A stretch of DNA of 64,000 nucleotides from Cohnella hashimotonis (GTDB lineage Bacteria > Bacillota > Bacilli > Paenibacillales > Paenibacillaceae), in NCBI RefSeq assembly GCF_030014955.1, contig NZ_JAGRPV010000001.1, positions 1,116,001 to 1,180,000 of the forward strand, in the 5' to 3' direction. Position 1 is the stretch's first letter. Each line of letters opens with the position of its first letter. Of the stretch, positions 44,361-52,832 are shown in pieces. The translations under genes were made by a program, and so were the position numbers. The notes beneath the pieces were generated by a model. The model saw only the letters and a program-made list of their open reading frames with translations. It was not told the origin of the DNA and ran no database searches.

Positions 44361-44543
44361 GTTGCACAGGTTTTCCGTGTAACTGTGCCGGGCCGAGCGC
44401 TGATAAGCCGGAGATGCATTGTTTTACCGTGTAACTGCCCCGGAAACACGGCGAAGTGCCGGAGATGCACGGTTTTACCGTGTAACTGTCCCGGAAACAC
44501 GGCGGTGTGCCGGAGATGCATGGTTTTACCGTGTAACTGCCCC
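44361..44543. repeat. Second 51-bp minisatellite, about 3.5 copies
   Basis: Two complete 51-bp units (44407-44457, 44458-44508), a partial third and a decayed leading copy. The core CCGTGTAACTG recurs at 44375, 44427, 44478 and 44529 (spacings 52, 51, 51). It fills the gap between the convergent rbsK and LytH-like genes. The sequence is unrelated to the 51-bp array at 13.6 kb. On the minus strand it reads as a 17-residue repeat, but no gene is supported. Confidence 0.88.
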
Positions 44544-44562
44544 TCGGCCCCGCGATGTTGCG

Positions 44563-45621
44563 TTATCCGCCGCCTCCGCCACGGTTTTGAAGCGCCTTGC
44601 GCTCAGACCGCTCCCAGCTGTGAAGCATCGGATAAGGGTCGAATGCCCATTCCACCAATCCGCGGTCCCGGTAAACGCCATAATGCAGATGCGGCGGGAA
44701 TTTACCCTGCGTGCCCGGTCTTCCGTAACCCGAGCTGCCGACCCATCCGATCACGCGGCCGGGCTCGACGACATCCCCGGTCCTGATGCTTTTATCGAAT
44801 CCCGACAGGTGCGCGTAGTAATGATACAGGTTGTCGATATCCCTGATGCCGATGCGCCAACCGCCGAATTTGTTCCAGCCTTTAACCTCCACTACGCCGT
44901 AGCAGGTACTGCGTACAGGTACTCCCTGGCCGGCGAAAATGTCCGTCCCTTCGTGGATTCTCACGCCTCCCCATCCGCGCCTGTTGCCCCAGGTGCTACG
45001 GTAGGAATAGACGCTGTTCAGCGGCAGCGGAAATACGTGCTTGGACAAGTTCAGCGTACCGAACGACGAGTAGAGCTTGTCGAATTGCTGCACTCTTTGT
45101 ACAGCTCTCGAGCTCTGGTAGTACTCCCACAGCCCGATCGCCATATTGTCGGCGCCCGGCCCCTGGAGCATGGTCTGCCGCACGACCGTATAGAGCCTGT
45201 CTACGTCGTTGTTCCTGTCGGCTTTGCCGTCGCCGGACCCATCGCGGCCGATGCCGCCGAACAAAGCGATCGAGAGCGGCGAGCGGTCCTCCGGGTCTGG
45301 ATTGAGCGCGCCGGCCCATCGCTCGGGCGCGACGTAAGCCCCACTGACCGCATGCTCGCCGAGCGGGCGCTCCTTGGGCCGTAGACGCGACATCGAGCGC
45401 TCGTATTGATCGACGGCGGCCACCTTTTGCCAGGTCATTCCCGTGATCGCCGCGACATGGTCGTACAGCTCACGCCGCGCTTTGTCCTCGGCGCCCGGCT
45501 CCTGGCCGTGAACTTGAGATGCCAACGCAAAGCCCAAGGCAAATGCCGCCGCCACCCGTAGCGGACACCGGAGGCAGCTTGCCTGCCGTCTTAACCGTTC
45601 TAACATGATGCCACCTCGCAT
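44563..45621 (-). CDS. Secreted M23 metallopeptidase, LytH-like
   Basis: 352 residues (ATG at 45621, or at 45606 behind GAGGTGGC). A hydrophobic signal/anchor near residues 15-40 is followed by a roughly 150-residue helical spacer and an M23 (LytM-type) domain over the last 160 residues: zinc ligands in RIHEGTDIFAGQG and PHLHYGVY, plus YHYYAHLSGF and GSSGYGRPGTQGKFP. B. subtilis LytH (YunA), encoded at the same position between yunB and lipA, is a sporulation L-Ala-D-Glu peptidase that shapes cortex peptidoglycan. The C-terminus is a Gly-rich tail. Confidence 0.85.
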   Translation of the reverse strand: MRGGIMLERLRRQASCLRCPLRVAAAFALGFALASQVHGQEPGAEDKARRELYDHVAAITGMTWQKVAAVDQYERSMSRLRPKERPLGEHAVSGAYVAPERWAGALNPDPEDRSPLSIALFGGIGRDGSGDGKADRNNDVDRLYTVVRQTMLQGPGADNMAIGLWEYYQSSRAVQRVQQFDKLYSSFGTLNLSKHVFPLPLNSVYSYRSTWGNRRGWGGVRIHEGTDIFAGQGVPVRSTCYGVVEVKGWNKFGGWRIGIRDIDNLYHYYAHLSGFDKSIRTGDVVEPGRVIGWVGSSGYGRPGTQGKFPPHLHYGVYRDRGLVEWAFDPYPMLHSWERSERKALQNRGGGGG

Positions 45622-45661
45622 CGACTCCCCTTTCCCAAGTATCCGTAGCCTTTGCAGAACG

Positions 45662-45689
45662 TTGGTTTTTATGTGAATCATGCTATAAT
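45662..45689 (+). promoter_or_regulatory. Promoter of lipA
   Basis: TTGGTT - 16 bases - TATAAT, 25 bp upstream of the lipA start. Confidence 0.65.
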
Positions 45690-45714
45690 AAAGGACAGAA
45701 AGCGGGGGAATGGC

Positions 45715-46647
45715 ATGAAGAACGGCGAGAAGACGCCCAAGCCCGACTGGCTGCGCATCAAGCTGACGACAGGCGACAATTACCAGGAAATCAAGCAGAT
45801 GATGAGGACCAAGACGCTCCACACGGTCTGCGAAGAAGCACGTTGTCCCAATATATACGAATGCTGGGCGAACCGCACGGCAACCTTTATGATACTTGGC
45901 GATATTTGCACGAGAGCGTGCCGCTTCTGCGCGGTGAAGACGGGACTTCCGACGGAGCTCGACTTGCAGGAGCCGGAGCGTGTGGCCGAGGCCGCAGAGC
46001 AGATGAATCTGCAGCACTGCGTCGTCACCTCGGTGGCGCGGGACGACCTCAAGGACGGCGGGGCATCCATATTTGCGGCTACGATCAAGGCGATTCGGCG
46101 CAAGCTGCCGCTTTGCAGCGTCGAGGTGTTGATCCCTGACTTCCAGGGGGACCTCGAGTCTCTGCGTATCGTCATGGACGCGAAGCCGGACATTCTGAAC
46201 CATAACATCGAGACGGTAGCGCGGATGTCGAACCGCGTGCGCGCGAAGGCCAAGTATCCGCGCTCGCTCGAGCTGCTGCGCAGAGCCAAGGAACTCGCGC
46301 CGAATATTCCGACCAAGTCGAGCATCATGCTCGGCGTCGGCGAGACCTACGAGGAAGTGCTGGCCGCGATGGACGATCTTCGCGCGAACGACGTGGACAT
46401 TCTGACGCTCGGTCAGTATCTCCAGCCGAGTCCGGCGCATATGGCGATCGCGCGCTACGTCCATCCGGACGAATTCAAGCAGCTCAAGGCCGAAGGCCTG
46501 GCGCGCGGATTCTCGCACGTGGAGTCCGCGCCGCTCGTGCGCAGCTCCTATCATGCGCACTCGCAGGTGAAGTCCGCGGCGGCGACCGCGTCCGCCGTTC
46601 AAGCGACGCCCGAGACTGTACCGGCCACGGCGGCATCGGGCGGCTGA
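45715..46647 (+). CDS. lipA: Lipoyl synthase
   Basis: 310 residues; radical SAM enzyme that inserts two sulfurs into octanoyl groups of 2-oxoacid dehydrogenases and GcvH. The auxiliary cluster motif CX4CX5C is in [12 protein letters not shown], the SAM cluster CX3CX2C in [10 protein letters not shown], and the family's RSSYHA lies near the C-terminus. A short Ala/Thr/Val tail is extra. ATG at 45715 follows GCGGGGGAA. Divergent from the LytH-like gene and upstream of yutD, as in B. subtilis. Confidence 0.97.
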   Translation: MKNGEKTPKPDWLRIKLTTGDNYQEIKQMMRTKTLHTVCEEARCPNIYECWANRTATFMILGDICTRACRFCAVKTGLPTELDLQEPERVAEAAEQMNLQHCVVTSVARDDLKDGGASIFAATIKAIRRKLPLCSVEVLIPDFQGDLESLRIVMDAKPDILNHNIETVARMSNRVRAKAKYPRSLELLRRAKELAPNIPTKSSIMLGVGETYEEVLAAMDDLRANDVDILTLGQYLQPSPAHMAIARYVHPDEFKQLKAEGLARGFSHVESAPLVRSSYHAHSQVKSAAATASAVQATPETVPATAASGG

Positions 46648-46731
46648 CGGCTATCGCGCCGGCGGCCATGAATACCTTATTCGAGCGCGGCCCCTGCGGC
46701 CGGTGCACGGGAGACGGAAGGAGAGCCTTGC

Positions 46732-47913
46732 GTGATCTATCTGACCGGGAACAACGCCTATTCGGTTGTTCACGACCATAAGAACGGGTGGAATCCCGAA
46801 GCGTTCCGGGAAAGATTCAGCGAAGTGCTGGAGCGATACGATTATGTCGTGGGCGATTGGGGCTACAGCCAGCTGCGGCTGCGCGGCTTTTTCCGCGAGC
46901 CGCAGCCGAAGACGCCCAAAGAATCGGTCATTTCGCACCTGTATGAATATATACACGAGTACTGCAACTTCGGCTGCGCTTACTTCGTGATCGAGAAGCT
47001 CGATCCTGCCGCCGTGCCTGAAGGCGCAGGCGTCCGCCTGGAGGAGCTGCCGACCGGTGCGCCTGCCGAGGAGCAAGCCGCCGGCGACGTCGACGGCGGC
47101 CAAGAAGGCGAGCCGGCCGCTCAGGTTCCGGCAGCCGCAATCTCGCTGCCGACCGGCGGCATGCTTATGCGCTGGCCGCTCAAGGAACGGCCGGGCGGCC
47201 GGGTGCCTGGCACGAGCCCGTCCGCGGTCGCTCGCGCCGTGTCCGAGGGCGCGGAGCGCCGGGCCGCCGCAGCGCAGACTGCGGCAGCGAGCGCACGCGA
47301 CGAGATGTACGGGCGCGGCAGCCCCTTCGACGGCGTCCGCCAGGATCGCGGCGGCGACGGCCGGGACCGCAAGCCGGGAGGCGGCGGTTACCGCGGCGCT
47401 TCGAGCGGCGGCGGATATGAGCGGCGGACCCAGGGCGGCGGCTACAACAAGCAGGAGCATCGCCAGCATCCGAGAGACGGGGGCGAGCGCGCGACGACTT
47501 CCGGCGCCGAGGGCGGCGGCGGTTATCGCGGCGGCGGACACAAATCCGGCGGTGCGCCGGACGGCGGTCATCGCAGCGGCGGCGCGCCCGGCAAGTGGCA
47601 GAATAAGAATCGGCGCCGAGGACCGCAAGGCGGCGGGCAGCCGGGAGTCCCGTTTCCGGGCGGCGGCTCGCAATCGCGGTATTCGTCAGGCGGGCAGCAG
47701 GGCCAGCCTCCCGGCAAGCCTCGGCATGACGGGGGCCAACGGCCCGAGCAAGGACAGCGGGGCGAACGGGCCGATCGGGCGGCCGATCACGGTCCCCGGG
47801 CGGACCACGGCCAGCGCGGCGAACGGCCGGGCGGCGGCGCCTCCAGATCGGGCGGCGCACCGCGTGGCGATGGCGGGGGCAGACCCGATCGGGGAGCGCC
47901 TGCGGGCGAATAA
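46732..47913 (+). CDS. yutD: YutD-family protein with long Gly/Arg-rich tail
   Basis: 393 residues. Residues 1-98 are YutD-like (YSVVHDHKNGWNPEAFRERF, DYVVGDWGYSQLRLRGFF, YIHEYCNFGCAYFVIEKL). The remaining 295 residues are disordered: an Ala/Glu/Pro segment followed by about 170 residues rich in Gly, Arg, Gln and Pro with RGG-, YRG- and GGGY-type motifs. B. subtilis YutD is about 100 residues, so the tail is a large addition. GTG start follows AAGGAGAG. Follows lipA by 84 bp. Function of YutD is unknown; the tail resembles RNA-binding RGG regions. Confidence 0.85.
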   Translation: MIYLTGNNAYSVVHDHKNGWNPEAFRERFSEVLERYDYVVGDWGYSQLRLRGFFREPQPKTPKESVISHLYEYIHEYCNFGCAYFVIEKLDPAAVPEGAGVRLEELPTGAPAEEQAAGDVDGGQEGEPAAQVPAAAISLPTGGMLMRWPLKERPGGRVPGTSPSAVARAVSEGAERRAAAAQTAAASARDEMYGRGSPFDGVRQDRGGDGRDRKPGGGGYRGASSGGGYERRTQGGGYNKQEHRQHPRDGGERATTSGAEGGGGYRGGGHKSGGAPDGGHRSGGAPGKWQNKNRRRGPQGGGQPGVPFPGGGSQSRYSSGGQQGQPPGKPRHDGGQRPEQGQRGERADRAADHGPRADHGQRGERPGGGASRSGGAPRGDGGGRPDRGAPAGE

Positions 47914-47925
47914 GCTTGACATGCA

Positions 47926-47969
47926 AGACCGGCAGTGCGGCGGAATGGAGGCCGCGTTGCCGGTCTTTT
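47926..47969 (+). terminator. Rho-independent terminator of yutD, directly abutting the intron
   Basis: AGACCGGCA pairs with TGCCGGTCT, with an inner GCGGC / GCCGC helix, and is followed by only TTT before the intron begins at 47970. The intron has displaced the rest of the T-run. Confidence 0.85.
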
Positions 47970-50031
47970 GTGCGCTTGGCAGCGCAACCGACTAACGGGT
48001 GAAAGTCCCGCGTACGCCGCGAGGTGGCGGAAGTACATAGCAGAGGCGTAGTGCCGGGGCCCGCAAGGGACGGTGCGGAGGATGCCAAGGCAAAACCCGG
48101 AACAGGCGGCATACACCAAGTTGGCTGACGGAGCCGGATAACCCTGCAAAAGAAGGGTAGTCCTATACCATCCATAGGCTCCGTAAGTTAAGAGGACTGG
48201 ATTCGGGGGAAAGCCGGTTGACGTGACCCAAGGAGAGCCCATCGTCTCCGCGCAGAAAGTTTTTTTTGTAGCGGTATCAGAGTTCAAGATCGTGAGGATC
48301 AAGAAGGAAGGTACGGACGGTGGGCAGTCAGAAGAAGGGATAGTAGCGAGAAAGCCTGCCGGAAAGGCCGCAAAGGTAGGTGAATCGGCGTCAGGTCGCC
48401 GATGCGTGCCCCGACTCAAAAGGCGGGGACACGTGTGAAGCCCGGAACCGTGAAAGAAGCGTGAATGAGGGAAACCATGCGCCAGGCAGGAGCCGGGGAG
48501 CTAAGATGTGCGTAGATCCGGGGAATGAACAAAAGGAGAAGCCGTCTGGGGCGAGTACCGACCGGGACACGGAGATTGCCGCAAGGCTACGAGCCGAGGA
48601 ACGGGAAGGGAAGGAGAACGAGCATGGAGGGACCAAGGCAAGACAAACACGCACACGTAGGAGCTGAAGTGCCAAGCAAACGCAAATGGTACAGCCTCAT
48701 CGACAAGATTTGGGCGAAGCCAAACCTGGAGGAAGCGTTCCGGGAGGTCAAGCGAAACCGCGGAGCGGCAGGGATCGATCGCGTGACCGTAAAGGCATAC
48801 GAATCGAAGCTGGAGCCTAATCTAGAGGGGCTTCAGCTGGCGCTGCGAAACAAGACTTACCGGTCTAAGCCGGTAAAACGCGTGTATATCCCGAAAGCTG
48901 ACGGGACGCAAAGACCGCTGGGCATTCCTACCGTGGAAGACCGAGTCGTGCAAGCGGCGGCAAGGCGTATCATAGAACCCCTATTCGAAGCGCAGTTCAA
49001 GGACTGCAGCTATGGATTCCGGCCGGGAAGAAGCGCGCATATGGCGCTGGCCAACATCCGCAAGGATCTGGAAGCAGGCTACCGGTACGTGATCGACGCC
49101 GACCTGAAGTCATACTTTGACACCATCCCGCATGAGAAGCTCATTGAAAAGGTGAGAGAGACCATCGTGGACGGCAGTGTACTGCGGTTGCTGGAGAGCT
49201 TCCTGAAGGCCGGGATCATGGAAGGCGGCAGCTTCCACCTGAACGAGACGGGGACGCCGCAGGGCGGGGTGATTAGTCCGCTTTTAGCGAACATCTATCT
49301 GCATCCGCTGGACGAAGCGATGACGGCGCGCGGACACCGAATGACGCGATATGCAGACGACTTCGTCATCTGTTGCAAAACGGCAAAAGGCGCTGAGCGT
49401 GTACTGAATTCGGTCGTGGGACTGCTGGAACGCGAGATGGGACTTATCATACACCCGGAGAAAACGAAAATCGTAAACAGCTACAAGGAAACATTCGTAT
49501 TCCTGGGTCATGCGTTCAAGCCGGGAAAACGGATGGTGCCGTCGGAAAAAGCGATGAAGCGATTCAAAGAACGGGTGAAGGAGATCACGCGAAGAAACCA
49601 GACGGTGAAGGTCGAGCAGATCGTGAAGAAGCGACTAAACCCATACTTGCGGGGATGGGGGAACTACTTTGGGACGGGAGATGTGTTGAGCCGATTCCGA
49701 GGACTGGATGCCTGGATTCGAAGACGAATACGGGCCGTGCAACTAAGGAGTTGGAAGAAAATTCGCAAACTCCACCGGGAAATGAGGAGACGGGGATGGG
49801 ACAATAAAGATATGCCCGGACTCCGAATGACGGCCTGGCGGAGCTCGCATTCCACCTATGCCCAATACGCAATGCCAAACGAATGGTTTGCCGAAATCGG
49901 ACTATGCAGTTTGCTTGAGCGAAGCCAAGAACTGCGTCCCCAACGGGGATAAGCACGGAGGAGCCGGATGCGTCGACCCGCATGTCCGGATCTGTGAGAG
50001 GCCCATGCAATTGCGCATGGGCCTACTCGAT
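47970..50031 (+). mobile_element. Group IIC (bacterial class C) self-splicing intron, complete
   Basis: It starts with the 5' consensus GTGCG directly after the yutD terminator stem and T residues, the typical class C target. It contains an RNA-rich 5' part (about 650 bp, domains I-III), an RT-maturase gene in domain IV, a domain V hairpin at 49961-49992 (AGC triad in GAGCCGGA, closed by TCCGGATC) and domain VI at about 49995-50029 ending CTACTCGAT. Both ends and all parts appear intact, so it may be active. The exact 3' boundary is by analogy with class C introns. Confidence 0.88.
48624..49952 (+). CDS. Group IIC intron reverse transcriptase/maturase
   Basis: 442 residues from ATG at 48624 after AAGGAGAA. 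RT blocks 0-7 are recognisable: NRGAAGIDRVTV, KRVYIPKADGTQRPLGIPTVEDRVVQ, FRPGRSAHMAL, TGTPQGGVISPLLANIYLHPLD and the catalytic YADDFVI. A maturase (X/thumb) region with YLRGWGNYFG ends the protein; there is no HNH endonuclease domain, as expected for class C. The gene lies inside domain IV of the intron. Confidence 0.95.
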   Translation: MEGPRQDKHAHVGAEVPSKRKWYSLIDKIWAKPNLEEAFREVKRNRGAAGIDRVTVKAYESKLEPNLEGLQLALRNKTYRSKPVKRVYIPKADGTQRPLGIPTVEDRVVQAAARRIIEPLFEAQFKDCSYGFRPGRSAHMALANIRKDLEAGYRYVIDADLKSYFDTIPHEKLIEKVRETIVDGSVLRLLESFLKAGIMEGGSFHLNETGTPQGGVISPLLANIYLHPLDEAMTARGHRMTRYADDFVICCKTAKGAERVLNSVVGLLEREMGLIIHPEKTKIVNSYKETFVFLGHAFKPGKRMVPSEKAMKRFKERVKEITRRNQTVKVEQIVKKRLNPYLRGWGNYFGTGDVLSRFRGLDAWIRRRIRAVQLRSWKKIRKLHREMRRRGWDNKDMPGLRMTAWRSSHSTYAQYAMPNEWFAEIGLCSLLERSQELRPQRG

Positions 50032-50478
50032 TTGTGGTTTATTAGATGGACGCTTAAGGACTGCGGAGCTATTCGGATGTTTGGCGATTCGAAAAACCTG
50101 CGATTTTACATGTATTTTTTACCGACCAAAGGCTCTAAATGAAATACCTGCAATTATGCAGATAAATGAACAGCACAAGCCGGAAATCCGGCTGATGGTG
50201 GAAAATAACTGCGTTTTTGCATCTTTCCTGTCCATAACGGGCGACAGTGGCGAAAATAGATGTATATTTGCAGGCATTGCAGCGAACGCGCGGACGTACG
50301 ACTATTAGCTGGCCCATGGGACCGGCTGCCTGGTAAGCGTCGATAGGCGTTCCGCAACAATCCAGCTTGAATATTTTTCTTTTTTTATCACGAAAAAGCC
50401 CGCTGCTTCCGCCGCCGCACCGTGGAGCGACAGAGAAGCGAGGGGGCTATGCGGCAGGTCGTTCAACCTATGCCGGGC
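50032..50478. other. Gene-poor spacer after the intron, with dyads and a minus-strand terminator
   Basis: No gene is supported. It holds an AGCCGG / CCGGCT hairpin at 50178-50193, an imperfect palindrome around TACCTGCAATTATGCAGATA (near 50144), and CTGCA-type repeats that look like a decayed intergenic element. At 50393-50450 a long imperfect stem (on the minus strand AGCCC...GGGCT followed by TTTTT) should terminate nadK. Confidence 0.5.
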
Positions 50479-51354
50479 TTATTTGTTTTCTTGCTCGTTC
50501 TTGTTTTCGTTTTCGTCCAGGCTGCTGAACTTTTTGCGAGGGAAATTTTGGCTCAAAATCTCCTTGGGCGATCCGATAAACGCGTTGCGTACCCGGTTCC
50601 AGAACGGATGCGGCCGATAGCGGGCGAAATGGATCTTCTCCTCCGCGACTCTGCAAATAATCGAACGAACGCCTTGGAAACGCAAGGTCAGGTGATCGAC
50701 GAGCAGCGAAAGGTCATCGGACGGATCGGTCACGATGTCGCAATGATGATGCTTCGGAAGAATGACGGACGACCCGAGCGTACGGTATATCCGGTTGTTA
50801 ATGGACGCCAGCTCCGCGATCTGCAGCGCCTCGAGCGACGGATGGAGGATGGCGCCGTGCACGCTCTTGTTATAACCCGTACTTCCCGAAGGCGTGGATA
50901 CGACGATGCCGTCGCCGCGGAACATCTCGAAAGGCTCGTCGTTAATATTAAGCTGGGCGACGAGCGTGCCGCCCGGCCGTTTGAGCGTGAATTCGTTGAG
51001 GGCGAGATAGGACTTGGTCTCCGTATCCGTGACGACCTGAATGTTCAGCAGCGGATAGCTGACCTTCTGCGGCTCGGTGGACGCGATCAGCGTGACCAGC
51101 TCCTCGAGCTCGTTCTTTTTCCAATCCGCGTAAAATCCCAGGTGGCCCGTGTGCACGCCGACGAAGGCCACGTCCTCGATGTGGTCCGCAAAGGAATGAA
51201 AGGCTTGCAGCAGCGTACCGTCGCCTCCGATCGAGACGATCAGATCCGGACTGCCGGGGTTGGACGTCAGCCCGCGTTCGCGCGCAAGCTTGTGGAACGT
51301 CTCCGCAAGTTCGCGGGACAGCGAATCGCCCCGGTCGAGCAGCGCATATTTCAA
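50479..51354 (-). CDS. nadK: NAD kinase
   Basis: 291 residues; ATP- or polyphosphate-dependent NAD kinase making NADP. IVSIGGDGTLLQAFHSF holds the GGDGT motif, NEFTLKRPGGT and DGIVVSTPSGSTGYNKSVHGAI the NAD-binding NE/D and TPTGST-like motifs. Overall it resembles B. subtilis NadF more than NadG (FVGVHTGHLGFYADW). The acidic/Asn-rich tail is extra. Probably monocistronic on the minus strand, downstream of ylbJ. Confidence 0.95.
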   Translation of the reverse strand: MKYALLDRGDSLSRELAETFHKLARERGLTSNPGSPDLIVSIGGDGTLLQAFHSFADHIEDVAFVGVHTGHLGFYADWKKNELEELVTLIASTEPQKVSYPLLNIQVVTDTETKSYLALNEFTLKRPGGTLVAQLNINDEPFEMFRGDGIVVSTPSGSTGYNKSVHGAILHPSLEALQIAELASINNRIYRTLGSSVILPKHHHCDIVTDPSDDLSLLVDHLTLRFQGVRSIICRVAEEKIHFARYRPHPFWNRVRNAFIGSPKEILSQNFPRKKFSSLDENENKNEQENK

Positions 51355-51444
51355 TGGAATGCTCCTTCCCAGCTTAAGCGCTCAATCGTTGTCTGACATA
51401 GATGATAAACAATATCCGCGCTTAAGACAATGCCGGCGCGGCGC

Positions 51445-52623
51445 TCAGCCTCCGTAAAGCCAGGGCCAGAGCAAGTAGACGAGCGCGACGCTCATTCCCG
51501 CGTGCAGCAGGCGCGAACGCGCGAACGGGCCGTACCGCCAGCCTGTGCGTCCCATCAGTCCGGCGACCTGCGCGTGTACGGACAGGCCGGCCCAGGAGAG
51601 GACAAACGCGGCGGCGGCAACGCGGTCGATCAAGGCGGCGGGGATGCCGTCCGGCGCAGCGCCGGCTGCCGCCGCTGCATTGCCCAGCGTCACCTCGAAC
51701 GCGCCCTGCACGAAGGCGCCGGCGAGGCCGGGCTCGAGCCCGAACATTCGCAACACCAGGACGATGGCGTGCTTCAACGGCAGCAGCAATCCGCTGTGCA
51801 GGAGCAGCTGGAGCGTAGCCGAAAAGCAGACGACCAGTCCGCCGACGACGATCATGAGGGCAAGCGAGGACTTTACGGCCTGGTTGAGCACGATGCCGAA
51901 CGGCCGTCCGTCCGCCATTCGCGCCCGGTGCATCGCCAGGATCGCCTGCTTGATTCTGCCTAGTCCGAGCTTTGAAGGCTGCGGCGGGTAGCCGTCGGCG
52001 GAAGGAGGCGTTTTCGGAACCTTCCGCGACCGTTCCTCCAGCGCCGGCTCAGGCTCGGGCACGTCCTTGCGCCACCGCAGCAGCAGTCCGAGCAGCATCG
52101 CTCCGCCGTAGTGCGCCGCGGCCAGCACCGGCACAATGTCGAGTCGTCCGAAAAATCCCAGACAGACCGCGCCGATGAGGAAAATCGGGTCGCTGGTCGT
52201 CGTCATCGCCACCAGTCGCTCGCCTTCGCCGCGGCTGAGCAGGTTTTGCTCCATGAGCTGAGAGGTCAGACGCGCGCCGATCGGGTAGCCGGCACCGAAG
52301 CTCAGCGCCAGCACGAAGCCGCCGGCTCCCGGGATGCGGAACAGCGGACGCATGAGCGGATCGAGCAGCGTGGCGGCCAGATGGACGATGCCGAAGCCGA
52401 GCAGTACTTCGGACAGGACGAAGAAGGGGAACAAAGCGGGAAACAGCACTTCCCACCAAACGGACAAGCCCTTGAGCGAAGCTTCGAGCGCGACGCCGGG
52501 CATGAGCAGCGCGAGCAGCCCGACGAGCAGGACGCAGGCGCCCGCCGCGGTCGCCGCCGCCAGTCGCAGCCCTCTACGGACGAACAAGCCGCCGCCTTTT
52601 CTCGACAAGATGAAGTCGGTCAC
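51445..52623 (-). CDS. ylbJ: Sporulation integral membrane protein YlbJ
   Basis: 392 residues from GTG at 52623, 7 bases after AGGAAGGAAG; longer in-frame starts are unlikely. A polytopic protein of the nucleoside-recognition/gate family, with about eight spans: SVWWEVLFPALFPFFVLSEVLLGFG, SFGAGYPIGARLTSQLMEQ, TTTSDPIFLIGAVCLGFFG. YlbJ is produced in the mother cell under sigma-E and is needed for heat-resistant spores, probably in the engulfment or cortex stage. B. subtilis YlbJ is 408 residues. Confidence 0.9.
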   Translation of the reverse strand: MTDFILSRKGGGLFVRRGLRLAAATAAGACVLLVGLLALLMPGVALEASLKGLSVWWEVLFPALFPFFVLSEVLLGFGIVHLAATLLDPLMRPLFRIPGAGGFVLALSFGAGYPIGARLTSQLMEQNLLSRGEGERLVAMTTTSDPIFLIGAVCLGFFGRLDIVPVLAAAHYGGAMLLGLLLRWRKDVPEPEPALEERSRKVPKTPPSADGYPPQPSKLGLGRIKQAILAMHRARMADGRPFGIVLNQAVKSSLALMIVVGGLVVCFSATLQLLLHSGLLLPLKHAIVLVLRMFGLEPGLAGAFVQGAFEVTLGNAAAAAGAAPDGIPAALIDRVAAAAFVLSWAGLSVHAQVAGLMGRTGWRYGPFARSRLLHAGMSVALVYLLWPWLYGG

Positions 52624-52832
52624 GAGCGCACTTCCTTCCTGGACCAAGCTAACCTCTTGTCCGAGTATATGCGAGGCTCGACGGGAAAATTTCATGACGC
52701 GCAATTGCGTTTCTCCGGACCGAGGTTGCTTAATGGGAGCCGCTGCTATATATTGCAAGCGTAAGCCTATCGACGCGGCTTGCCGCACGGGCTTTTTTCG
52801 AAAACGATTCGAGAGTAAGGAGGCTGAGGCGA

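Noticed and set aside
44361..44543. CRISPR-like array
   Set aside because: Units are contiguous 51-bp copies with no distinct spacers and no cas genes are nearby.
46651..48175. Minus-strand frames over the yutD tail
   Set aside because: Low-complexity shadow of the Gly/Arg-rich repeat DNA.
48525..49952. Retron or diversity-generating reverse transcriptase
   Set aside because: A group II domain V/VI and GTGCG 5' end flank the gene and the protein has a maturase region; no template/variable repeats or retron RNA.
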